Assembly (NCBI GenBank): GCA_025617745.1 | Contig: CM046871.1 | Location: 34,231,579 to 34,295,578, forward strand | DNA length: 64,000 bases | Origin: Heliocidaris erythrogramma | Taxonomy: Eukaryota; Echinodermata; Echinoidea; Camarodonta; Echinometridae | Reading direction: 5' to 3' | Part shown: positions 23,811 through 34,943 of the stretch, piece after piece | Layout of the letters: each line of letters opens with the position of its first letter | How positions within the stretch are numbered: the stretch's first letter is position 1 | Made by a program: the position numbers and the translations under genes | Notes under the pieces: model-generated | The model's input: the letters and a program-made list of their open reading frames with translations, nothing else | Told to the model about the DNA's origin: nothing | Databases searched by the model: none

Positions 23811-24145
23811 AGAGAGAGAGAGAGAGAGCGAGAGCGAAGATCGTTCTTAAAATGTATTTAAAAAACTGTATTCTGAGTTATTAATTCTTTCTCTATAGAG
23901 TGTTGTGATTGAAAAACTTGTCAGTGTGCCACTAAAAGTTGTCTGTATCTATTCAAACATAATGATCTATTTCATTTTGCTATTCATGATGTGCTAACTC
24001 TCCGACTTGTCACTACTTTAGCATGTTTAGTTGGTAGTACCAACTAAAATAACAGTCGGCCTGGTACTATGCATGGTACTATGCCAAGAGAAGGCGTGTT
24101 GAGCATGCATGTCTAGTGTCATGAGGGTACCGAAAAGTAAGCTCT

Positions 24146-24283
24146 GGGGAGCGTTTCATCAAGCGTTTTGTCAGTGATTTTTACGGACAACTGTTATAAG
24201 CTACTGAAATCCTTGCATCTGATTGGCTGAGAGCAAATTTGTCAGTAAAAATCACTGACAAAACGCTTGATGAAACGCTCCCC
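24146..24283. mobile_element. Palindromic MITE, family A core with different ends
   Basis: Its ends are GGGGAGCGTTTCATCAAGCG and CGCTTGATGAAACGCTCCCC, perfect inverses over about 40 bp, and differ from family A ends. The core (ACTGTTATAAGCTACTGAAA then TTGCATCTGATTGGCTGAGA) is the same as in family A. A decayed sister is at 57261-57380. Near-perfect arms suggest a young copy. Confidence 0.8.
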
Positions 24284-24414
24284 TGATGTCCACGTCGATC
24301 AGCGCATAGCTTCTTTTTAAATCTTCGATCGAAGGTCCGCCATTGTAACACGTACATGTATATTTCATTGTGTATGTGTCGTCTAATGTGGATTTTTTTT
24401 AAGCGTGAAGGTCT

Positions 24415-24568
24415 GGGCCCCGTTTCATAAACCCTGATATATATGACACGTTACCATAACAGTTACATGTATAAACTACTGAAATACTTGCATCTGATTG
24501 GCTGAGAGTAAATTTGCTATAGATATGAGGCAGTTGTTGTTGAAAATAAGTTTTATGAAATGGGGCCC
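24415..24568. mobile_element. Palindromic MITE, family A
   Basis: GGGCCCCGTTTCATAAACCC at the left and AAGTTTTATGAAATGGGGCC-C at the right, with the shared core TCTGATTGGCTGAGAGTAAA. About 700 bp upstream of the BCOR-like start codon at 25243. Confidence 0.8.
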
Positions 24569-24654
24569 TGGTTTGTATTTAGTAGAGGAGAGAATTCAGT
24601 TCTTTGACTTGTTTTCGTTGACCGTTTTATTGTGTTTTCCGTACGTAAGGACCT

Positions 24655-24846
24655 GGGGCCTGTTTCATAAAACTTGTTATCAATGACATTGCAATAACTG
24701 TGATGGGCCCCAATTCATAAACCCTGATGACACGTTACAATAACAGTTATAAGCTACTGAAATCCTCGAAACTGATTGGCTGAGAGCAAATTTGTCATAG
24801 AAATGTGGCAGTTGTTACTAATAACAAGTATTATGAAATGGAGCCC
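24655..24846. mobile_element. Palindromic MITE, family A, two copies fused
   Basis: A family A left end (GGGGCCTGTTTCATAAAACT) breaks off at about 24704. A second copy then starts (GGGCCCCAATTCATAAACCC) and runs through CTGATTGGCTGAGAGC to TTATGAAATGGAGCCC. It looks like one copy truncated by, or recombined with, another. Confidence 0.65.
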
Positions 24847-25088
24847 AGATCATGGAGGGAAAATTGTTGATATTCACTGCGTATCCCAGTTGAGGGAAGG
24901 TATAAAAAGTGCTAGCTCTACTTTTCTTACCTTTGTATTTTTGGTGGTGAAAAATCGTAAATGAATATGTCAGCTGGACAGCAAATTCTTGGAACAATGG
25001 AGAATGGGTAGTCTACTAACTGTGACCCCCATTTATCGGTATTATGAAATTATTTGAGATCATCTTACTTTTTTGTTTTATTTTGCAG

Positions 25089-25242
25089 AAGTTTTTGTCA
25101 TCAAAGGAAACCCTGTGACTGACCTTCTAACTATACGAATGTTTGATGAACATACGGACTGCACGCTGTAAGGAAACATGAACAGTATTAAAGGGGTCAT
25201 TCGGCTGTAGCATACCAGGAGTCCCACGTCAATCTGATCACT
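25089..25242 (+). other. BCOR-like: 5' UTR part of first coding exon, BCOR-like gene A
   Basis: A splice acceptor TTTTGTTTTATTTTGCAG ends at 25088 in front of the exon that holds the start codon, so at least one non-coding exon must lie upstream. The start context is ATCACTATGG, with A at -3 and G at +4, which supports the ATG at 25243. Confidence 0.6.
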
Positions 25243-28200
25243 ATGGATCAATTTGAACCTCTTGATCTTTCAGAACATAAAATAGATGCAGTTAATGACG
25301 TTGGAAATGTGGGAACAAATTATGGTCTTTTGCATCAGCCATCCATTCCAGATAATCGTCCTATGGTTATTATGAACAGCCCCTCGAGGCGTAATCATAT
25401 GACATCTACCATGTCTACGCTTGGCCCAGATATAGATAGAAGCAATGTAACCAGGAGGGTAGCACTTGTACAACCTCAAAGGGGACAGATCAACAAAGCC
25501 CCATTCAAAGACAGTCGCCCGGAAGGTAAAGCTAAATCTGTAAAACCGAGAGCTAGGAAAAGACCTTCTCTTCTTAGACCGAAACTGCCAATGGGGAATA
25601 TTCGATCGCAGCAATTGCCAGATATTGCTGTCTTGCAAGCAAATACTTTACCAGCAGCCCAATCCATTGACAGTCAAGCAATTGTCATTTTGACGCCGCA
25701 ACAGACAATGCCTATAGCCACTAGTCAAGACGTTACTTCTTCTTCAAATCCTCTTCACAATGGTATAGTGGCGCAGTCGACCATCCAGAATATCACCCGT
25801 CAGAATGTTTGTCAACTTTCAGGTTGTTCGATATCTTCTGGACACCGGGAAAATGCAGTGTTTGCTCCTGAGCAGCTTTCAGCTCCTGCGGAAAAAATGA
25901 TCGCCATACCAATCTATTCGGATCCTAATGTCAAATCCTTGAGCTGTAGTCAGGTCGACCATAACGTCCCGCAGAATTGTCAGGTAACATATCCCCAGCT
26001 GCAGGTCAGCAGATCTAACATGCAGAACAACTATGACGGACAAGTGCAGGTGTCGGTTGATGAGCAAATACCTGGATTTGTGGAACTTAAGATGGCTACA
26101 GTTCAGGACGCGATGAAGACTTTGTCTAACAATCAACTACTGCAGGTGATTGGTATGATAGATCAGAGAGGTCCAATGAATGAACTGCAAGAATCTCAGG
26201 CGCCGATGAAACACCAAACGCAGCAACAGTCTCAAGAGAAGAACATAACAAATATGATGACTACGATGTCATCTAATGTAATGCAAGGACAAATACAAGC
26301 TACGAGTCTAGTCAACACACAAGAACTGACATCTCTTGATAACTCAACGGCCATGTCCACTTGGAATGTCCAAGTACCAGAGAGAATAGGGCATAATGGA
26401 AAGCAACTCAATCCAAGTGAACCAACGCCTTCAGGTACGCATCAACATCATATTCATGGACAATTGTACCAGAGCGTAAATACGTTGCAACAGAGTAATA
26501 CAGGTATTCCGCTTGTCTCTGCTTTCCAGCAACCTCATGTACAGTCTCCAGGGGATGGGCCGGTCTCAAGATACATACAACCTTCAAATTTCCCTCAGCA
26601 CCAAATGAATGGCCAAAAAGACCTGAATGGAAATATATCTTATCGCAAAGGAAGTCTACAAGAAGACGGTGAAAAGCTTGTATCTCGATGTAAGAACAAT
26701 AAGCAAGACGTTGAGAGAAGAAATAAGTTAGAAATGTTTAAGAAGTTAGACAGAAAAGAACAGATGGCACTGCTTCGTGACAAATATGCTGAGTTGCTAA
26801 AACGGAGACGTAAGCAGCTGCAGATGTTCGACCCCAAGTACAAGATCTCACTCAGAAAAATGAATCTTGCTTCTCGTGAGCTTCAAACTCTGTCAAAGAT
26901 GACAAAGCTTAATCGCCCTCCACGGCTTTCAAGAATGGTCAAAAGTACTCGACCTGCTGCAGAGCGTAACCATGGTAACAGTCAGTTTGGCGCGAAATCA
27001 AGAACAATAACGTCGTCGATTGGTGATGTTGGAAGTAAGAACACCGGACAGGTTGTGATTGATCTGACAATAGATCCACCCTCTCCAACACAGGAAGACA
27101 ACAGACAATACTACGAAGAGATGCCTTTAAGAATATGTGATAGTCGATTGCCCTCCTACAAAGAAGCAATTGCTGCTAAAGAAATGTCAGCACATGACAA
27201 GCTCACCTTTGATGCCATGTCTTCAGTTGCGAAGCGCCTCTTATCATCCAGTCATGAGTTTTTCAAAAACTACCACAGCCCCGTCAAATCAACTGGAGAG
27301 GCATTACCTACTGAGACAAAATCGACGAAAGAAATATCTGCGGGAAACACGAAAGCACCCCCTGTGGATTCAACGTGTGGACCCCATGCGACACATACCG
27401 TTCCTGAACAATCTATGGAGTGTTCTCAAGCTGATTCGTCAGTGGGAATCTATCCCATTGATCAGATAGGGCAGTCTGCATTTGATCAAGCATTGGAACT
27501 GTCACTAGCCACTGTTGCTCCTGCAGAAGTATTTTCCAGGAATACCGAAGGATGCAGTAGGTCTGCCGTTGCCCAATCACAAACATATAATATTCAAGAG
27601 AATCACTTTCCAGTGCCATGTTTGAACGACACTTCGATTAGGGAAGTTGAAGTGAATAACGGATCCCTGTCCTCTTCTGAGCCGGTGACCAAGGAGAGTA
27701 ATTCTGTCTTTGAGGACGAGGCAGGGTCGTCATCTCGTCTTAGCTGCGTATCAAACAGGAAAGCTGAGGAGCCAAACGACTCCACTGCCATCAGGAAGGA
27801 TTCTGCGAAGACAAAGATGAACACAGTATATCTGGGCAGTGAAAAACATACTCTGAAGGTAAGTTTTATTCTGGAATGATTGTTTAATTATTCCCTTTAA
27901 CTGATCCAATAAGATGAGTATGAAGTTTTATTTGACGAGAAAGACATGCACAAATTCCTAGAAGGCAACTATACTTTACTTTCAAGAATAAATTGTTTGC
28001 GTTGCATGCAAATAAAATTGGCTTTCTGTTGTTTGATGTCTGATTCGTGCAATGAACCTTCCAACATACTTGCTTTTAAAAGCCGATATCATTTCATTAT
28101 CTGAATATTCATAATATGACTCTTTGAAGAATGATTGAACTGATATACATGTATGAATGGCTCTTTATGCAGATGACTTTACATCATAACAGTATTGGAG

Positions 28201-31200
28201 TTTTATCTCTAATTGAATGGATATTCTGGCAATCTTTACTGAAAGAGTAGACTTATTGAAAGCGGGTCCTATTAATAAAAGCCACCAAAAGCAGTCGGTA
28301 CCAGCAAGGTTTAAGGAGAGAGGCCCCAAGAGATCGTAATTTATGCAATAATACCCGCCAAGAGCCGAGAAAAAAATACCCAAAGCCACCAAGAAGCATG
28401 TCGATTATCACGACTTGCTTCTTGTCTCCTTTTTCGAGTTTAGGCCCTGAAATTACTTTTTTCTTCTCCGTTTATATCTTTAAAAAAAAACCCAGTTGAA
28501 ACATCCTTAGACATCAGACCTTAGCAGTCATGAAGGAGACGCTTGATCATGTTGGTTGTATCTTGGCTGCAATTGTAGTAGGATTCGTTTCGGATTGTTA
28601 TCGGGTCATGTCTTGGCTGCTTTTCGTGGTTGGTAGTAGGGTCGCTGAGGGGCTAACCATTATCTTTTCCTTATTATAGAACGTCGTCGTTCGTATAGAA
28701 GACATCAGGAAGCGATCCACTGGCAGGAAACAAAGTACAGAAGACATCAATGAGGACAACAAAGACGTTGCCGTCGACATCAAGAATAAACGAAGGCGGA
28801 GGAGACGACTCAACAACTATGAATGGCGCACAAGAAAAATACGAAGGAAGCCATCGCCAGCTACGAGTATGTTGTCATGAAATATTTGTAAAGATGTTGA
28901 TCTGGGTTTTTTTATTCTTGAGTAGTCTCTTTGATACTTAAAATCTTATAATTTATAGAATTAAAGGTAGCAAAATACACCCAAAATATGTCCATAATAA
29001 TTAACCGTAATGTATTAATAATTTAATGACTTTAGGTGTCCGACGTTCCCGGTCTTCATCACCATCAAGTCATCACACATTCCAAGATTTCGTGCCAACC
29101 ATACTCCCGAGCAGAACACGAACTACCACCTCAGGTAACGGTGATCCGACAATGACTTTGGGCTTTATTTCATCAAAGATATAGGGTTAATGTGGCAATT
29201 GGGTTTTAGGTTATGTTTAGAATTAAGGTATAGGTACAGTGGCTGGTCCATGGATGAAGTGACAATTGACTACTTAGCAATTGTCGCTTGAGCATAATCA
29301 TATAGTTTAGAGTTCCAGTTTAGCAAATTGCTGAAAACACATCTTGCCGTTGATCGTATTTATAGTGATAATGAATTTCGTTGAATTTTGTTTCTTGTGA
29401 AAAGACAACATTAGTATTAGCGCTTTAGTACTATCAAGACTGTATGCATAAGAAGTACATGTAAAATGAAATGCTATCAACAAAGCTTATTTGTAGGCCT
29501 ATAACCCTTTTTTGTTACAAGTACAGATCACATCCATTCAAGTCACACGTTGGCCATGGAGCTGTTACAGCACGATCTCGATGATGCCATCGATGATGAC
29601 ACGAAGGCTGAAAGCGACGGCGACGACTTAGATGAGGACTACTCCCCAAGGTGCAAAAATGCCAAACGTCATCCTATCAGTAGAAAGAATTCGACTTCTG
29701 CGGCTCCAAGTGGTTGCGAATCGGATACGATCTCGGGACCAAATGTGGCACAGAATTCTTCGTCAGGTTCAGTCGAGTTCGAACCTGAATCTAACCTTGG
29801 TTCATATCAGGCCCTAAGGGTTGAGATTGGAGAGAACTCCCAGAATCATATCAAGTTGAAGTTCGTCAACGTCCGGAACATCCGTGATGGAGCCTGTCGT
29901 GATCAGAACCCTACACAACCTATGTCACATCGGAAACATAAACGATCTCGAAAGACCAATGGTCAGCGGAAGGATAGGACGAAGACCCATGGACCCTGTG
30001 AAGAGCCCAAGGCCGACACAAGTTCTCGATATATAGAAGAACCGAAAGCAGAGAAAGCGGTTAGCGGAAGTTTAGAGGTGAGAACGCACGTCAAACCATT
30101 GTTTCATGATTCACCAATGGAACATTTAGAAAGTAATGATAAAAAAATGAAGAATGCCAAATGATTTGTTTGTATATTAATATATTTTGCATAACCTGAA
30201 GGTGTGGTATTGCTCAAGAGTGTAATGGTCAGCATTCATTACCACAATAATTGTTATCAATTTTTCAAAACTATACAAAGACCATCAACAAGAACGGACG
30301 CTTTTGTAGCGCAGAACAGTTTCCTCGATACCTGTTTTCTTTATATTTAGTCAATGTTTCCATAATGTTAATACTACACAAACGGTAGCAATCAAACAAG
30401 TTGCTGTTCCTAGATGAAACCACTAATTTAGTGTCCCTGGAATGGATATACAATTATAAATGTATAAATGTATCTGTTATTGCAATATTCATCGTCTCTT
30501 TAATTCCTATACTTCTTTAGGTTGAAAGGAATTGTGAGAAGAAGTCGACTGATTCTACAAACGTGTATGATGTTTCACCCGATCTGCCACCAGGTAATGA
30601 TTTCACCATAAAAGATATTCATTTTATTGTCGTCCTTTTGTACAAGATTGCCGTGCTTTCTAATTTCTAATTCCGTGACACGACAATTGCTCCGGCAACA
30701 TTTGTCCTGGGATTTGTTTCGTCAAAGATAGTACGGTTAGGGTGGCAATCGGGTTTAGGTTGAGACTATAGCGTTCTGTTCTGTTTTTTCTCTTTTGTGT
30801 TGTCATTTCAATTGTAATGTAACAACACACGTTGTGCCAACGGTTTACGTACCATTGGCAATTTACCATATCATATCTGTACCTTAAGTATTCCTTTGAA
30901 TCGATCGACCTCTTCTAGGGATTCTCCGTAGGGCTTCTCCGTTTTAGCTCGATTGCATTATCATGTACATTTTCTTTTCTTCTCGTGGTATGTTTCTATT
31001 GTAATACCTTTTATCATAATAATGCAAAAAGCAATGAAGTGGAAAAGAATTAAATAAATAAGTTAAAGTTAGGTAGGCCTATAGTGTTTGGTCCAGTGTT
31101 AAAGTTAGGGATTTGGTTGAAGTAGGGAATTGACCGCGGAGGTATTCACCGAAGCTTGTGTCGTGGAATCTGCGAAGCTATACTTTTCCATCCAAACTTA

Positions 31201-33401
31201 TAATGCTTGGAAGATTTGGTTATTATTCATCAAACATAATAAATGGAAAGAAATTTAATCATAATATATTCTGCATCCGTTCACAGGAATGAAGAGACTT
31301 ACCTTCAACAAGAAATTTGGTGAAACATTACTGCATCGAGCTGCTAAACTTGGAAATATGGTAAGGATACAAGAGAGCTACTTTTTTTCAGGTCGGATGT
31401 AATTGATCCGCTGAAGGATACCGAATTCGCAATGATAGAACCGGGGAGGGGGGAACGGGGCTACATTTGCCGTAAAATACATGCGTGGATGAAGACGTGA
31501 CAAAAACCTCATGATTGTGTTCCCTCGACTGTTGCTTTTCTTTTCGGTTCTTTTCTTTCCTTTTCTTTCTTTTTTTTTTGTCAGCGACTTCGGAAACATG
31601 CTCCACCTGTTAAGAAATCTTGGATCCGCTACTGACCCCAAGCCACCCAGGTTACTTCTTCTCTTCTTCCCTTTTCCCTTTTCCGTACAGTGGCACACGA
31701 TTCCACATAGATTTCTTGAGTAGGCATGTTTTTTTAGCATTCAGAACAGCTACTCATATTTTTAATTCTATGAATGCATGTACAGGAGATACTACGTTAC
31801 TGTATTGACAATCAGCTGGAGGACGTGAATGCACGTGACAAGGCAGGCTACACAGCTCTTCATGATAGCTGTGTACCAGGACATTTAAACGTCGCCGAGT
31901 TTCTTCTTAATCATGGCGCCGATGTCAACTCAGAAGCTTTCGATAAATCGAGGTTAGCTGGGTCATTTTGTTCTCTCCCGCTCTCTCTCTCTCTCTCCCC
32001 CCCCCCCCCCTCTCTCTCTCTCTCTCTCCATCTCCCTCTCTTTATACACATCTCTCTTTTATTTTATTATAATTTATGGTACAACAAATACAATTTCAGT
32101 TATTAGAATATGATGAGGTATATACATACAAGTGTTACTTAACTATAAACCTCTCAGAACCTGACACGCAAATTATTTATATAAATTATATAAACACAAA
32201 TTATTTATATAAATAAGTGCTTGGTACTGCAAAATCGGAAAATAGCGTTAAACACGGACATTCATGCGAATTTACTCTGATGAGTGCATGTCGAAAAGCT
32301 TTAGTATTTTTGTATATTATGTCCGTGTTTAACGCTATTTTCCGAAATTATTTATAAAAAAAACCAGCAGTTCGGTTTCAGTGAGGAAATAGACCGTCAT
32401 TTTTTGCTTACTCAAAGGATTCCTCTCTTGTTTTTCAAGAGGAGGATGGTGACTGCATTTATTAAACAATAAAAAGAACTCTTGGGTAGATAGACGGACA
32501 TTAATGATGCTTATTGAACGGATGCTGTATCTATCTTATTTAGACCCATAAACGACGCCGTTGAAAATAACCACGTAGATCTGGTACGTCTTCTGTTGGC
32601 TCATGGCGCTGATCCCTTTCTGCCGACAGTAACGGGACGAACTTGTATTCAGCAGGCATTGGACCAGAGCAGCGAAATGAGGAGTCTCATATTTGGTGAG
32701 ATGGATACTGTTATGGAATATAATATTTCAGAATTTGGAACTAAGAGAGAAAGATATTCCAGCTGATCTTACAAAATTCTGTTTTTAAAGAAGACCTTCA
32801 AACGTAGAGAACAGTCGTGATAAAAAAATGGAGGGATTATAAACGTCTCTATCATATCTGTAGATTTCTGCACACACCAAAGGCGTAAAAACATAGCCAA
32901 ACACGCTCTACTCCTCTACTGTGAGATTACGAATTTAACCATACTTATGTTTTCATAGTTGAAAGATCTTTTCAAATTTATACTTAATTTTATCGAAAGT
33001 TTATGGTCCTTTCCTCATTGTCTAGGCTATCTTGAAGGCATGGAAGTAGAGAGGAGTTTTCTGAAAGATGAGACTGGAAAGTCGTTGGGGTCTGTGGAAC
33101 GATCAGGAACTTGGAACAGCCCGAACTCTATCTCTGGTAAGCGGACACAAGTAATTTGCCGTGTTCATACAACGTCACTTTTAAAAGATGTATCATTTAT
33201 AGTAATATTACAATAAAAGTTTTGAACGAAAAAAAAGAAAGAAAGGAAGAGTGAGTGTATCATGTGACAATGATAGAATATTATCCATTCGATGACAATG
33301 TTACTTTATTAGAAAGTCCACATTCCAGAATTAGATCCTAACTGAAATTATTCTAAAGTGGTATTTCCCCGTTTTCTCTAATAGGTTCAACAAGTGGATG
33401 A
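25243..33401 (+). CDS. BCOR-like: BCOR-like corepressor A, short form without PUFD
   Basis: Coding exons: 25243-27858, 28680-28866, 29036-29134, 29527-30077, 30521-30593, 31287-31360, 31786-31952, 32544-32695, 33026-33136, 33385-33401. All junctions are GT/AG and in frame; the product is about 1,348 aa. Visible parts: PLDLS at residues 6-10 (CtBP-binding type); a Gln/Asn/Ser-rich disordered stretch; a basic, charged segment near 485-545; VVIDLTIDPPSP at 604-615, a SUMO-interaction-type motif; RLPSY (635) to FFKNY (677); NHIKLKFVN (1074-1082); three ankyrin units at about 1180-1300 with TALHDSC and GADVN. Known BCOR proteins are nuclear corepressors joining BCL6-type factors to PRC1.1. Here the frame ends GSTSG-stop right behind the ankyrin linker, so the PUFD that binds PCGF1 is absent, unlike the sister gene at 46888-63320. 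I scanned to 37000 and found no PUFD exon. Expression is unknown. Confidence 0.85.
29141..29225 (+). repeat. Intronic repeat with telomere-like GGGTTA tail (copy 1)
   Basis: GGGCTTTATTTCATCAAAGA followed by TATAGGGTTAATG and GGGTTTTAGGTTATG. Related pieces lie at 30686-30770, 49720-49830 (inverse) and 57370-57425, all inside introns of the two BCOR-like genes. Confidence 0.5.
30686..30770 (+). repeat. Intronic repeat with telomere-like GGGTTA tail (copy 2)
   Basis: GCTCCGGCAACATTTGTCCT, then GTTTCGTCAAAGATAG and GGTTAGGGTGGCAATCGGGT. Same layout as 29141-29225. Confidence 0.5.
31971..32047. repeat. CT/C microsatellite in intron
   Basis: CTCTCT runs broken by a C-run of about 13 bases, directly after the donor of ankyrin exon 2 of gene A. 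A 110-codon frame running through it is intron read-through. Confidence 0.8.
32213..32343. mobile_element. Hairpin element, 'AATAGCGTTAAACACGGACA' family (copy 1)
   Basis: GGAAAATAGCGTTAAACACG at the left pairs with CGTGTTTAACGCTATTTTCC at the right. The loop holds ACTCTGATGAGTGCATGTCG. It is preceded by ATAAGTGCTTGGTACTGCAA. Copy 2 at 34000-34166 is in the opposite orientation with the same flank. It lies in the intron before the last ankyrin exon of gene A. Confidence 0.75.
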
Positions 33402-33999
33402 TGCTAACCCCTGCCACAGAACCCTAATCATTCTCCATGAAGACGTATAAACGGTTCATCCCAAACTTCACCCCATGGCTGTAAAAAAATAAATACCAAG
33501 CTATCATAGTCGTTGCAAGACGTCACTTCGATTGCGTTATTATCTACAAACATGCTTATCAAGCCTATGAAAGCAATGGGCGTATATATATATATATCAT
33601 CGCATCCTACCAGGTACACACCTTAGACGTGAGGAGAGAGAAGGAATGTAGACAAAGTGCCTTGCTGATTAATGCTTATTAGCTTCACCATTGCAGGAGT
33701 TGCAATGTTTGCATTGACGTCATTGTTTATTATTTTTCTTATTAGAAAAGTGAGTCTTGGTCTTTGGGTTGAATTTTTATTCTTTCCGTTACATACAGTA
33801 TGTTCATGGATATAAGTTCCAGGCTGAATCGGACACAATTATTTAATATTGCCTTTTGTGACAACCGAATTGTTCCCATATTCTCTATCATTTTAACATC
33901 GTGTTCGAATTTGGGAAAAAGCAGTTCTCTGTGAAGCCCGCTTACTCAGTTAAGTAAATGTTATTATTCTTTTGAGAGAAAAAATATTATTATGTTTAG
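33402..33999. other. Downstream of gene A, likely 3' UTR
   Basis: An AATAAA lies at 33488-33493, about 90 bases behind the stop, and could be the poly(A) signal. No PUFD-coding exon, and no NWLLLSD-like frame, is visible on the + strand. Confidence 0.35.
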
Positions 34000-34166
34000 G
34001 AAAATAGCGTTAAACACGGACATAATATGTACTAAAATACTAAAGCTTTTCGACATGCACTCATCAGAGTAGTATTTTAGTACATATTATTGCTTTAGTA
34101 TTTTAGTACATATTATGTCCGTGTTTAACGCTATTTTCCGATTTTGCAGTACCAAGCACTTATTTA
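34000..34166. mobile_element. Hairpin element, 'AATAGCGTTAAACACGGACA' family (copy 2, inverted)
   Basis: GGAAAATAGCGTTAAACACG to CGTGTTTAACGCTATTTTCC, then CCGATTTTGCAGTACCAAGC-ACTTATTTAT, which is the inverse of the flank of copy 1 at 32213. An internal stretch TAGTATTTTAGTACATATTA is duplicated. Confidence 0.75.
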
Positions 34167-34774
34167 TTATTATGTTTGTACGACAATGCAAAAGCATGTT
34201 TTCTGTGGGTTTTTTTTTGTTGTATTAGATATAAGTGACTTATCATTTCTTCAAAAAATATTCCTATATTATCTCCGATTTCTATGAATGTACATGGAAT
34301 TGATATCCTTTTTGAAGCCGTCACATTCAAATTTTATTTGTAAATTGTATTTTCTAACATATTGAGATACGGTATATCAATTTTTGTTCGTGACAATGTA
34401 TTTCGAATTACAAAGAAAAAATACCTTAACTCCACAAAAGGTAAATATTTAGATTTTGCATATTTTTACCTTTGTTGCTAAATGTATTTTACTTGTGTAT
34501 GTACAAGTACATAGGCCTATAATTATACAACATTGACTAGCCTTGAGGGGATAGGACATATATTCCCTAAACTTGCCCGAGTCTAAGACGAGGGCAATGT
34601 GGATCTAGTGAGGACACTATATGTCGTATTATTATCCACATCAGACATCTAAAGCAAACAAGTCGTAACACCATCATAAAATGGATCCAATATTATCATC
34701 TAGTTTACCTTTTGTCGAATTATGAATAATAAATAAATGAATAAATAAATATATAAATAAATAACTATTTGCCT
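34167..34774. other. No gene seen
   Basis: AT-rich, ending in an AAAT-type tail (34727-34765) that looks like the 3' end of a retroelement or simple repeat. No coding frame. Confidence 0.3.
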
Positions 34775-34943
34775 GGGGGGTGTTTCATAAAGCTGTTCGT
34801 AAGTTACGCACGACTTTACGCACGACTGGTGATCAGTTCTTGAGCTAAATGATTGAGAATCTGATTATATAGCACCCAAGAACATGTTCCAGTCGTTCGT
34901 AAAGTCATTCGTAACTTTACGAACAGCTTTATGAAACACCACC
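34775..34943. mobile_element. Palindromic MITE, family B (copy 1)
   Basis: GGGGTGTTTCATAAAGCTGT and CAGCTTTATGAAACACC are inverse ends, with TTCGTAAGTTACGCACGAC and its partners as inner arms. It is almost identical to 44216-44386, so both are young. Longer or broken relatives: 50291-50622 and 36377-36433. Confidence 0.85.

Larger units (their letters stand above)
31287..32695 (+). other. BCOR-like: Ankyrin-repeat exons of BCOR-like A
   Basis: Three exons (31287-31360, 31786-31952, 32544-32695) encode GETLLHRAAKLGN, GYTALHDSC..HGADVN and PIHDAVENNHVDLVRLLL..HGADPF. They match the ankyrin block of vertebrate BCOR (GETLLQRAARLG, GYCALHEAC, PLHDAVENDHLEIVRLLL) from memory of that family. Exon lengths 74, 167 and 152 nt are the same as in gene B. 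Confidence 0.9.
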
